Part shown: in pieces, positions 23,948 through 32,590 of the stretch
How the letters are laid out: every line of letters starts with the position of its first letter
Numbering within the stretch: the first letter of the stretch is position 1
Origin: Holothuria scabra
Taxonomy: Eukaryota; Echinodermata; Holothuroidea; Aspidochirotida; Holothuriidae
NCBI GenBank assembly: GCA_037179385.1
Contig: CM074180.1
Span: forward strand, 26,021,455-26,085,454
Length of the DNA: 64,000 nucleotides
Reading direction: 5' to 3'
Program-made: the position numbers and the translations under genes
Notes under the pieces: generated by a model
What the model saw: the letters and a program-made list of their open reading frames with translations, nothing else
Told to the model about the DNA's origin: nothing
The model's database searches: none

Positions 23948-24260
23948 AATAAAAACAAGAACTAACTGTGCATGAGATGTTTAAAAGAAAAATGGAACAT
24001 ATCCCGACAAGAAAACCAGCAGGCTAGTTCCACAAGAATACACACAAACAGGTAAAATATACACAAAATTGCTACGTTTCCAAAGATTTACAGAGTTGAC
24101 TACGTCATGTTACCTAGCTACACCCCATTAACTAACACCTAAAATGGAACACACCATAATGAAGTCGTGGAATCTAGATTGTTGACCAAATTGCAAACAA
24201 TGCATCTTTGAAAGAATAATTCAAACAGTTATAATATGGTTCAAGAGCAAAAAACTCGTC

Positions 24261-24730
24261 CGATAAAGTCCTTCTGGACAGGAAAAATAAATGACTTTGG
24301 TTGAGAAGAGCCAAACATCATCTAAAAGGAAAACAAATTGCTGGTATGGGGAGCAAACGTGTTCGATAAGGCCCTACTGAAAAGAAAAAAAAAGCGACTT
24401 TGGTTGAGAAGAGCAAAGATATCGTGTAAGAAGTGCGTCCCCGAAGGAAAACAGAATGGCAGTACAGGAAGCAAAAAGTGGTCGATAAGGTCTTAGGACA
24501 GGAAAAATACGCGGCTGTGGATTAAAAGTTGAAAAAACTTAGATATAGTAAATATGTGCCTCCTCTAAAAGGTAAACTAAGCGCTGATATGAAGAACCAA
24601 AATTTTCGATAAAACCCTACTGGGCAGGAAAAATAAGCGCATTTTGAGAAAAGACAATGATATCATTAATGAGCGCTCGAAAGAACTGAAATATAGAAGA
24701 AACAAAAAAAAAATAGAAAAAATTGACTGA
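24261..24730 (+). repeat. Imperfect tandem array, four ~120-bp units
   Basis: Units begin with CGATAA at 24261, 24364, 24483 and 24607, and a fifth start-like CTGATAAG lies at 24727. Each unit repeats in order CGATAA-(G/A)-CC-CT-ACTGG-CAGGAAAAATA, a GCGACTTTGGTTGAGAAGAG-like block, and an AAAGGAAAAC(A)-A-GC-TGGTATG-like block. Units are 103-124 bp and strongly diverged. They lie between the left arm and the interior TATA box and could be subterminal binding sites or regulatory repeats; function unknown. Confidence 0.7.
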
Positions 24731-24760
24731 TAAGGGGAGAGGTGCGTGGAGGTTCAACTG

Positions 24761-24770
24761 TATAAAAAAG
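24761..24770 (+). promoter_or_regulatory. TATA box upstream of region B
   Basis: TATAAAAAAG immediately after the tandem array. A TCAG-containing ATTCAGATTC tract 30-45 bp downstream could hold the start site. The GATTCA repeat reads as a Ser-Asp repeat in a 24-codon frame beginning at ATG 24782, but that ATG would lie upstream of a start site placed 30 bp from the TATA box. Confidence 0.45.
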
Positions 24771-24867
24771 GCCACCCCACAATGTACGAGCATTCTGATT
24801 CAGATTCAGATTCAGATTCTGACAGAAAATCATACTGTACACGTAGTGTCAATTAAATTTTACTTAG

Positions 24868-24981
24868 GTCTGTGTCTACCGTGAGGAGGAAGGGTTCACA
24901 GTGTTGTACCCCATTCTTGGCGGTGTCACCAACGCAGTTTGTGTGTGTGAAGAGAAGGGGCCAGGGAAGTTGGCCGATTAA
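24868..24981 (+). CDS. Possible exon of region B (37 codons, ends in TAA)
   Basis: An open frame directly after an acceptor-like TTTACTTAG, beginning VCVYREEEGFTVLYPILGG and ending LAD before TAA at 24979-24981. The composition is protein-like. However, the adjacent frame is also open from 24869 to the TGA at 25034, so the coding frame is uncertain, and no convincing upstream donor of the right phase was found. No family is recognised. It could be a terminal exon of a spliced product or a relic. Confidence 0.25.
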   Translation, partial: VCVYREEEGFTVLYPILGGVTNAVCVCEEKGPGKLAD

Positions 24982-25032
24982 CTCACGTGTACGTGAGCGT
25001 CGTGTCATAAGGACGGGTATTGCTCACTACAG

Positions 25033-25369
25033 ATGAGTCGCTCTCAATCGATAAAACACAAAGAAACAGGGAAATTTCCCGAGTGGCCTGTGGAGGGTGC
25101 AACGCATCAAAAACCATCTCTCAAAGCCCTCATATTCGACGAGGTAAATGAGTGTATCGCCACTAAGGGCGCATTTGTATCCATGATATTCTTCCCTCGT
25201 GGGTTTGCTTAGACTCGAGTAATTACAGTACGGAGGGAAATGAATTAGCCTACTGCTTGTTTAGCAGAGGACATGTTGAGTGGAAATTGAAGTAATGCTT
25301 TGGGTTTGGGGATTGCACATCATTTCTCTTTCATTTAAGCTCGGCTTTGAAACGTCTCAGCCAAAAGGT
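25033..25369 (+). CDS. Region B: candidate two-exon (or longer) gene, unknown product
   Basis: ATG at 25033 opens a frame that runs 59 codons to TAG (25210-25212) if unspliced. More interesting is a spliced reading. A donor GAG|GTAAATG follows codon 37 (exon 25033-25143, product beginning MSRSQSIKHKETGKFPEW). An acceptor TTTCATTTAAG precedes a 30-bp in-frame segment at 25340-25369, which ends at GGT|GTAAGT, a strong donor. The next acceptor-like TTATTTAG near 25445 would add a few codons before TGA. The small basic protein matches no family I know. The TATA box at 24761 is the nearest promoter-like site. Exon assignment is inference from splice consensus and frame only. Confidence 0.35.
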
Positions 25370-25441
25370 GTAAGTTTGTTCTGGCTGTAAGAATTGAATA
25401 CGGTACAGTTACTCATCTCAAGAAAAACAGTTTACACTTAT

Positions 25442-25708
25442 TTAGGTTTTGCTGTATACGTGACGACTGGAATATAACTTTGAGAAAATTAACAGATATA
25501 CGATAAACATTGAGAGGCTCTCAGTGTGCTCATAGTGGTGTTGCACTTGCTCTAACTGCTCAGTATGCACCAAGTCATGCTCGTCAGCTGCACTGGCAAG
25601 GCTCTGTACTGCTCGTGAGTGCACCCCTGTTCCATCTCCGCTAGGAGCTACGATCATGTTGATAGGAGCAATGCTCATATTGCTCTTAAACGTGCTCCAA
25701 GAGCGCAA
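25442..25708 (-). CDS. Unrecognised minus-strand open frame within the element
   Basis: An 88-codon frame bounded upstream by an in-frame TGA. Its first codon as listed is TTG, so a real start would be an internal ATG (about codon 11) or an upstream splice. The middle part (ASAADEHDLVHTEQLEQVQ) is polar and may be helical; the C-terminus is hydrophobic. It lies on the same strand and downstream of the zinc-finger ORF, beyond that ORF's polyadenylation signal. It may be an exon or chance; no family recognised. Confidence 0.25.
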   Translation of the reverse strand: MRSWSTFKSNMSIAPINMIVAPSGDGTGVHSRAVQSLASAADEHDLVHTEQLEQVQHHYEHTESLSMFIVYLLIFSKLYSSRHVYSKT

Positions 25709-26010
25709 GGCAATGTCTGTCGATACACTTCACAGACGGTTTAGCCAATCCAATTGGTTTGTCATATGACATCACCAACATGTCCAGACGCACTCAGTGT
25801 TCCCGGACCGGTGACGGGTACGATGTTGCAAGAGTTTCTCTTTATTGTAATCGTAATATTGGAAAAGTGAACTATGACACCATGAACTAAATAACGACAC
25901 AAAAATTCGTTTGCATATATTTTTCGATTTTGCTTGGTTTATTTAACTTTCAGAACGTCACCTTTTATAATTATCATTCATAATCCTCCACCAAAAATTT
26001 CCAGCGACCA

Positions 26011-26016
26011 TTTATT
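26011..26016 (-). terminator. Polyadenylation signal of the zinc-finger ORF
   Basis: AATAAA on the minus strand (TTTATT on plus) about 30 bp after the TGA of the zinc-finger ORF. Confidence 0.6.
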
Positions 26017-26045
26017 CTAGGTTGTATTAAAATATGGATGTAGGA

Positions 26046-26528
26046 TCACATCCTCTGTAAGGTGCGTTTTAAAATATTTCCAATCGCTTTGTTTATTTCG
26101 GTCAGTGCTGCCAATGTTTCCGTGGTGCCAGGATCATAGCCACTGTAGCCACGGCCCTCGTCTTCTTCAACGTCACTATCGGTCTCTTTCTCATCGGATT
26201 CCTCTTCACTGCTGTTGACTTCTTCAGGGTCACTGTCGGTGTTATCCGTGTCGTCTCTGTCACTCTCAGTATCTCCATCCATGGGGTCAGAGGCACTCTC
26301 TTTAGTGTCACTCTCGGAGTGACCAGCGTGGTAACTCTCCTTGGAACTCCTAGTGTCGCTAGCTTGTTTACCACCGCCATCACGAGCAAAAGAGTTCTTG
26401 TCTGGGTTTCTTGTATGGCGGTCATGGACCCTCTCTACATGGCGACGGAGATTAAAGCTTCGGGTAAACGTGGACGGGCAAACAGGACAGCGATGCGACA
26501 TCCTGAAAGGGGTTACGTAGTTTGCCAT
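26046..26528 (-). CDS. C2H2 zinc-finger / acidic protein of the 5 kb element
   Basis: A 160-residue intact frame with ATG in a strong context (ACCATGG) and an in-frame TAG eight codons upstream. Residues 14-35 form one classical C2H2 finger, C-x2-C-x12-H-x4-H (C14, C17, H30, H35) with the usual F and L core positions. Residues about 68-125 are dominated by Asp, Glu and Ser, and residues about 135-160 (ETLAALTEINKAIGNILKRT) look like an amphipathic basic helix. A single finger plus acidic tract suggests DNA or RNA binding with a protein-interaction region, but no catalytic domain is visible, so it is not itself a transposase. It ends TGA at 26046-26048 with AATAAA close behind. Upstream, a GGATAAAACG motif near 26578-26588 is a weak TATA candidate. 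An overlapping frame (26452-26643) is open too but lacks an ATG at its start. Confidence 0.7.
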   Translation of the reverse strand: MANYVTPFRMSHRCPVCPSTFTRSFNLRRHVERVHDRHTRNPDKNSFARDGGGKQASDTRSSKESYHAGHSESDTKESASDPMDGDTESDRDDTDNTDSDPEEVNSSEEESDEKETDSDVEEDEGRGYSGYDPGTTETLAALTEINKAIGNILKRTLQRM

Positions 26529-26861
26529 GGTTTGTTTTAAAGTGAGAAACTAGCGGGTCATGGAGCAAGTTAAATATCGTTTTATCCCGGGGAGGAGCAT
26601 CGCAGTGGAGCACATGCTCCTGCGTGTGGGGCATGCTGAGCAAAATATGGGACCCTTTTGCTGGCTATAACGAACGTTTAGGCTGTGTAGACACCTAAAA
26701 AGAGTAACTTTCTCTCTTCACTCTTTGCCAATACCATGCTGCATATAGTATCAAACTGCTAAAGCGTGTTTTCCCTTTAACCTTAATGGCATGATGAGTT
26801 AACTGTCACCCCATGCGTCCGATTCGTACTGGTTCTGGATGGGGCGTAAATGAACAACGGC

Positions 26862-27022
26862 AACAAAGAGGAATCTGATGAGAAAGAGACTGATAGTGAC
26901 GCTGAAGAAGACGAGGGCCGTGGCTACAGTGGCTATGATCCTGGCACCACGGAAACATTGGCAGCACTGACCGAAATAAACAAAGCGATTGGAAATATTT
27001 TAAAACGCACCTTACAGAGGAT
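26862..27022 (+). pseudogene. Truncated inverted copy of the zinc-finger ORF 3' end
   Basis: Near-identical, in opposite orientation, to the last ~55 codons of the zinc-finger ORF (from about EESDEKETDSD to TLQRM). The finger itself is missing. The original TGA is replaced: after the shared CTTACAGAGGATG the sequence runs straight into the right arm, so the frame continues about 38 codons. A few substitutions (one giving D-A instead of D-V) separate the copies. This forms a second, nested inverted repeat with 26046-26210. Confidence 0.75.
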
Positions 27023-27184
27023 GCACATCTCATGCACAGTTAGTTCTTGTTTTTATTTTTATTGGGCCTTCTTATACCATAGCCTACATCCTCACCTATG
27101 CTTGTTCGTCTTTCAAAGCAAGGGCATCCATTTGTAAGTTAAGAGTCAGGATCACCAAGGCTATCACCATCAGCTTGATCGCAG

Positions 27185-27674
27185 TTACTCTGCTGTTGTG
27201 TGATTTTTTCGTAAATGTTTCACAAAAGTTATCCTGTTAAAACCAAACAATACATGAATCGATTAAAACATCGGTTAGATCTCCCCCCCCCCTCCCTCAT
27301 AAATGCAGACTTATGGTCTTATTATACTTACCCAACCTCCCAGTTGTTCGATCCACTGAGTGCGACGGTCTTCAATGTATTCTCCAGCAGACTGTGCGAG
27401 TTTTTCAATCGTATGTTTATCCTCTCCTTGTTCGCGATATCGTTGGGCTCATTTTCTGACAAATAAGTAACATGCTTTGCTATATCATTTAGCGAAGTTT
27501 CGAACCTCTCATCAATTTCATTTCCCACACGGTAAAGGGTTTTCATGTAAGGGAAAGATCAATTTCATTTCCCACACGGTAAAGGGTTTTCATGTAAGGG
27601 GAAGGGTGAGGGTTTAACTCGTCATTTACAAAATTCCTTCCAAGTTCTCGTGCGATTTTACCTATTTCCCCCAT
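27185..27674 (-). CDS. Gene A, right-arm copy (possibly functional short form)
   Basis: Mirror of the left copy: TATAAAAAG on the minus strand at about 27724-27716, ATG at 27674-27672, exon 1 27674-27332, donor GTAAGT (27331-27326), intron to 27234 (ending TTAACAG), exon 2 27233-27185 with TAA at 27187-27185, and AATAAA at 27063-27058. The 47-bp duplication again stops the first ATG after 43 codons. From the second ATG at 27546, however, the frame is open through the donor and continues in exon 2, giving about 87 residues with a central segment such as LLENTLKTVALSGSNNWEVG. No family is recognised; the product looks helical and charged. Whether the duplication created an upstream ORF or killed the gene cannot be told from sequence alone. 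Confidence 0.5.
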
Positions 27675-27715
27675 TGTGACTATATAGACTAATGCCGAAT
27701 ACAGCCGATCAAAAC

Positions 27716-27725
27716 CTTTTTATAT
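27716..27725 (-). promoter_or_regulatory. TATA box of gene A, right arm
   Basis: ATATAAAAAG on the minus strand, matching the left-arm element in position relative to the start codon. The initiator-like motif of the left arm (TCAGTC) has changed here (ATTAGTC). Confidence 0.5.
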
Positions 27726-28044
27726 TTAGTCCTATATACGAAACGATGACGATATTACAACATGTTAAGACCTGTTCGCTTTAGTAAATTATGAAAAGAA
27801 AAATTTAAAAAAAAAGAAGTAAAAAAGTAAAAAAAAAAAAAAAAAAAAAACCTGAAATTCATGTATCCTCATGCCACACAATCGTATTCTTGCGCAATTA
27901 TAGCAACACGTTGCACAGAGATTGATTTCCAAATGGCGCCCTCCTTCTCGGGTAACTCTCCGAGGCTGCCCCAAAAGACGTCCCGAAAAACGGGGCGGGG
28001 GCCGCCCCTGGAGGGGGGGGTGCCCTTGCACCCTCTCTACTAGT

Positions 28045-28051
28045 AGTGTAA
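28045..28051. repeat. Right target-site duplication of the 5 kb element
   Basis: AGTGTAA, identical to 22965-22971. Confidence 0.6.
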
Positions 28052-30834
28052 CTACCATGGTTTTAGGAAACTGCTTAGCAGGCTTCAAGATTTCAGCACC
28101 AATGAATACATTTACTTCAGCAAACAAACACACTTCCTTAAGATATTTACTTACACCCAGCATAGTAGCAGTGCACTGGAAACAACTGAAAAGGAGGGTA
28201 ACTCAATGGAAGAGGAACACCAGCTGAAGCATGTTTTTAAAATATTGATACTGAACTAATCCTTCAACCAATCTTTTCCAAAATCTAAGAAAAATTTGGA
28301 ATGGCTCTAATCATCCACTTGTGCAAATTTCATCCACATCTGAAGGGATTTGAAAACTTTGAAACTTTTGAAGAGAGAGACGGACATTCTACCCCACAGT
28401 ACCACATAAGCTCTACCCACACTTTGTGGTTGAGCAAATAAAAAAGATCAAAGTATTGTAATCTAATCTTTGTCAACTCGGGCTGATTCCTATGCGATTT
28501 GTCAAAAGCTCCTAGTATGAAACCCGTAGTCATTATAAGAACAAGCCACAGAAATTTGTGCAAATATTTTTTAAATATTTGCTTCATACCTTCTTCACAA
28601 ATTATGCACTCATTTGTGCATGGGTTATACAGCAATTCAGTTTTGTTTGTGATAAAAGAAGTTTCATTTCAGGAACTACGTAATTACCCCAGTAAATTAA
28701 TCTTATACCATTCAAGTGTTAGGCTTCAACAGTTCTAAATTACTGTCAGCTCTTTAAAATCACAGTGCCAGTGGGACTCCAATGTCTGAATAGATTGAGA
28801 TATTTGAAAATATCAAACAGAACACAATCGCAAGTACCTCTGACAGACTACATGTACATAAGATAAGGGGTGCAGGCAGATGAGCCTGTGAAAGCCACTA
28901 AAGATAGCATTCAGGCATTCACTCTATCTCACTAACAAGTTATTATCAGAAATGCCTGTCACTACGTCAAGAAGTAGGTATAACAAAATAGTAAATTACT
29001 GATAAAACCCATCTAATTTGACTCGAGTGTAAATTAACACTGCTCTTTGAAGACGTATATAATTTTATGATGACCTTGTTGTCACCATTAAGCCAAAATA
29101 TGATTAAGATGAGTTACTTTTAAAAGTCTATTCTATATCCTGTAAGTAAAACCTGGAAAATATTTTCACCCACTAGAAACTGAATAAGTAGTTTTAGAAA
29201 TTTCTTTGAGCTTTGAAAAAGCTTTGCTTGATGATGGGACAAAATGCACATGCATGTGGCTCATTTCAGCCTCCATAAATTATCCTTCATTCTGGTTATG
29301 AATTGGAAATATTTCTCATAAAGATTACCTTTGATTATTCAAACCTCTGATTTTTCTCTGATTTGAGACCTGATTTTCTTAAATTTCCTCTTTCCTGACT
29401 AAAAAAAAGGGATTATTTTTCTAGGTTTTCTCATACCCTGAATACCTGGGCACCTTAATAATAATGAAAACAATAATTACTCCTGATAAATCACCTTGTC
29501 CAAGGACACTTACCAACCAGCAACACAAAAATTACTTTTAAAAGCCTTATCAAATAGTCCCCATGGCATTTTATGTGAACACAAGAAAAATATATGCCCC
29601 CAAAATTAAAAACAAAAAAAAAAATTTTTAGAATCATAAGATTCACAATTGAATCAAATGGCAAACAAATACATTCAATGGAACATTGATAATACCTGTT
29701 TGCCATGGTCCACACAAACATTTAAACCCAAATGAGCAAAGTCACACATATCATTTAAGATAATAACAAGGGTAATTCAAGCAAAATAATAAGGACAACA
29801 TAACAATTACAGACACATATGGCTAAATATTGCAATGACTGATAAAGAGATTAAGGTAAGTGTGCACAATAACTTCATTTGTCCTTGAAAACTGAATTCT
29901 GAGCAGCAAAAGTCCGAGCAATTTAAGTTGGCACAGTATATTCTTTACACAAATGTCACCTGACTGCAAATATTTCCTATTTGAGAAGTAAATCATTCAC
30001 ATGCAAAAGCCGGTCCCTACTCCCACTAACAATGACATCACATAAAACCTAGAATTGCACAAAACATTTTGTTTTCTTTTACATTTTAACAAAGCACAAG
30101 TCCTTCACTCTAATAAAACAGTCCCTTAGTTTGAATCATCACAGTGAATGCCATCATGACAATTTCGAACACCCACTAGCTCTCAGCTTGCCTGGATGAC
30201 TATTTCTCGATGGGCCATCCAAGACATCTCTCAAGTTTCAAGTTTATTAATATCATCACTTGATAAAAAGAGAAAAATATAAGAAGCGAAGAAAAAATGA
30301 CGCATGAATGAGCTTTATCCTTCAGTGGAGCCCCTGGTTGCATACAGAAATTCACCGTCCGTTAGTCTGGTGGCCTTCAAGAGCTTCTGACTGCTTGGTT
30401 CAAGGCAGCTATTGGAAGTTACAGCCAATTAACACAGACAGGGAAAGTTAAGTTTTACTTGGGAGTTACATTTCAATGTGTGCTCATAATATGATGAGAT
30501 GTGGCTTTAAAAAATGATCACTTTATACTGAAATTGTTAAGGATGAGAAAGACTGATAATTCTTGTCAAAACACGAGCAGATGATATTCTGTTCTGATTT
30601 CCCACCCACACTCTTGCCCCACAAGCCTGACTTTGTTTTTGGTTTATCGCAGCGTGACCTTTGCAGTTTACATCTCACGACATTTCAGAAATGTTGGTGG
30701 GATTGCAGTGTGAGCGTAGTCAAGTACTCTGATAAATAAACTTGTCTTTGTACAAGAACATAGACTTGCATAATATATGAACCTGGATGCTTCAGAACAT
30801 AAAGATAACACAAACAGAAAGACCATCCAGCAGG
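28052..30834. other. Long non-coding stretch, nothing recognised
   Basis: AT-rich. Frames of about 100 codons at 28330-28635 (minus) have no recognisable domain or splice context. No repeats matched to other copies. Confidence 0.45.
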
Positions 30835-31168
30835 GTTACTGCCAGAGAGGGAAAGGGAAAATTTGTCCCCCCCCCCTTTTCAGAAGAAGGTGGGTGAAAT
30901 CCCCCCCCCCCCTTTTTCATCTCCATAAAAATTAGAAAACTGTCAATATTTTGGTTTTAACTGTGAAAGATTGATGCTTGAACTTATGTATAAGTAAGTG
31001 GCCTTGAACACCCTTCAAATTGCACCTTACAATGGCCTTGAAGCAAGCTTTTGTCCCCCTGAACCCACTTGTAATTTTAGCCAAGGACCCCATCAATTAT
31101 GACTTGGGGTTTGCAGTTATAAATCTCCTCCTCCCCCCCCCCATGTGTTTCTGGCAGAATCCCTGATC
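30835..31168 (+). repeat. Dispersed repeat R3, copy 2
   Basis: Counterpart of 3190-3530 with the same order of landmarks (poly-C, CAGAAGAAGGTGGGTGAAAT, TCAATATTTTGGTTTTAACT, CCCCCTGAACCCACTTG, GACTTGGGGTTTGCAG). It directly abuts the hAT-like MITE at 31169. Confidence 0.55.
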
Positions 31169-31471
31169 CAGGGTTCACACACATTCATACCACAAAATTC
31201 CATGACTTTTCAATGACTTTCCATGACCTTGATTGATATCTCCCAAGACCCAAGTTAAAAATAGCCAGATCCCATGTTCCCCCGTTTTTTCCACAGAACA
31301 ATACATGAAGAAAACTGAAAATTGTGACAATAAGCCCACTTCGTAAAATTCCCAGGCTTCACTATGGAACTTTCCCAAATTTTACTCATTTCTCATGGCT
31401 TTCCTGACTTGAAAATTCAAATTTCTGTCTTCCCTGATTTTCCAGAATTCTCAGGACCTGTACAGACTCTG
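31169..31471 (+). mobile_element. hAT-like MITE (CCATGACTTT family), copy 3
   Basis: Starts CAGGGTTCACACACATTC and ends GACCTGTACAGACTCTG. The interior matches copy 1 in order (CCATGACTTTTCAATGACTT, AGCCAGATCCCATGTTCC, AATTCAAATTTC). The 5-bp flanks TGATC and CAATC are only partly alike, so the target duplication has decayed. Confidence 0.65.
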
Positions 31472-32304
31472 CAATCTATTTTCAGCATGAAGCATTATAT
31501 CCCACCAATAAATTATGACAGCAACCAACTTGGGAAGCAATTTGTCCTCAACATTTCTTTCAACTTTACTGCATTACAACAGATATGAATGCTTCATAAT
31601 TTAAAAAAAATTGGCAAGTTTGGAAGATTAAATTAATTATCAATGAGCCATAAGGCAATGGCTTTAAGTTAAATTATTGTTACTAAAAAAGCAACTGTTG
31701 TACTTCAACTGCAACATTATTTTTCCTCCTAATTTATCATATTTTGCTTCTTTTCAGCAGGCAATAGTGAACTACCAACATTTCACTTCAACAACCATAT
31801 CAGCTTATTAGAAAAATGCAGCCTGTACAATTTTGCATCAGCATAACACCATATACAACAGGTTTTTCAGGCATGACTCCATATTTAAGTCATGTGTTCA
31901 AATTTTTGTCACTGAATTGTTCAGTTAATGCACAACTTTGAAGTTTACTCGAAGTTACTTCAAAGTGGCATTTTTTTTTTTGTCAAAGTGGCATTTTTTC
32001 TTTGACACTGCAAACAAGTGGAAATTTAGAAGATTGTTTTGCTGAGTTTCCAAAAAAATTTATTTCAGTCACTTTGCCCTTGAGACAATTTTGTACCAGT
32101 TTTCATTTCAGATTTATCTTAAACAAGTAAGGTCCAAAATATTATAATTGTGTAAAAAATCAACTAACATGCCACACAGACACAAAAGATGTAATTATTT
32201 TTCCATTCAGAAACATCAATACAATCCGGCAATAGTTCCAGCTTCTCAAAATTTCATATATTTATACAAGTGTTCCACAGGAGTAGCTTCATTTGAATTA
32301 AAAG
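31472..32304. other. Non-coding stretch, nothing recognised
   Basis: AT-rich; includes a short duplicated AAAGTGGCATTTTTT word near 31960-32000. Confidence 0.4.
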
Positions 32305-32590
32305 TATAGACAAATCCGATCAGCGCTTGTATTTAGTGACTGTAGGCAGCCACTAGTGGGGTCCAACGCCTATAAATCGCCTTCATTTATTGCTAAAATG
32401 TAATTTCAAACCTTCATATACAGTGACATTGAGAGAATCAAGAGGCATTTAATTGTACATGCATCAATGGTACAAAAGCAAGCAAGGAAATTGAAAGATT
32501 AAAAGATAATAGACCCAAGTTATGGCCAACTAAAATTAAAATTGGACCATCACTTGCTGTCCAGATTTGTCTGTAGTAGGTTGTCAAAAA
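32305..32590. repeat. Dispersed repeat R4 (probable MITE), copy 1
   Basis: About 285 bp alignable with 59500-59765. Landmarks are GATCAGCGCTTGTATTTAGT, GACTGTAGGCAGCCACTAGT, a GGAAATTGAAAGATTAAAAG-type segment and CACTTGCTGTCCAGATTTGT. The ends are imperfect inverted repeats (AGACAAATCCGATCAGC against AGACAAATCTGGACAGC), suggesting a small DNA transposon. Target duplication is not clear. Confidence 0.6.

Larger units (their letters stand above)
22972..23980 (+). repeat. Left terminal inverted arm
   Basis: Begins GTAGTAGAGAGGGTGC, then a run of four short palindromes up to about 23065, then a 17-bp T run at 23160, the gene A unit, and ends CATGAGATGT where similarity to the right arm stops. 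Compared with the right arm it shows scattered substitutions and small indels, including loss of one T near 23600 that shifts gene A. Confidence 0.85.
22972..28044. mobile_element. 5.07 kb unclassified element with ~1 kb terminal inverted arms
   Basis: The left arm (22972-23980) and right arm (27025-28044) are near-identical inverted copies, and AGTGTAA flanks both. Outward to inward, each arm holds a hairpin-rich GC terminus, a T-rich tract, and a full small gene (A) reading towards the interior. The interior holds an imperfect ~120-bp tandem array, a TATA-preceded plus-strand region (B), a minus-strand frame at 25442, an intact C2H2 zinc-finger ORF on the minus strand, and a truncated inverted copy of that ORF next to the right arm. 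I see no recognisable transposase, integrase, polymerase or Rep gene. Long TIRs with 7-9 bp duplications occur in Mutator, P and hAT groups and in foldback elements, but the termini match none I can name. CpG content and splice signals suggest a once-active, eukaryote-expressed element. An assembly-generated inverted duplication is unlikely because flanking duplications are present and the arms differ at several positions. Confidence 0.8.
27025..28044 (-). repeat. Right terminal inverted arm
   Basis: Reverse-complement counterpart of the left arm, ending outward in GCACCCTCTCTACTAGT before AGTGTAA. It keeps the gene A unit in better shape than the left arm and carries a 4-bp insertion (CTCC) in the C-rich terminus relative to the left. 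Confidence 0.85.

Noticed and set aside
24261..24730. CRISPR or satellite array
   Set aside because: Four strongly diverged ~120-bp units confined to a transposon interior; no direct repeat/unique spacer structure.
26102..26540. Overlapping frames at 26102-26425 (minus) and 26319-26540 (plus)
   Set aside because: These are shadows of the zinc-finger ORF in other frames; only the 26046-26528 frame shows a real domain and proper start context.
22972..28044. Polinton/Maverick or integrated DNA virus
   Set aside because: Too short, no polymerase, integrase, protease or capsid gene seen, and the ends and duplication length do not match. Some link to a viral relic cannot be excluded, but nothing here supports it.
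27789..28163. 124-codon minus frame across the right arm terminus
   Set aside because: Translates the hairpin-rich terminus and poly-T tract and runs beyond the element boundary. It has no start-site context and the left-arm equivalent differs.
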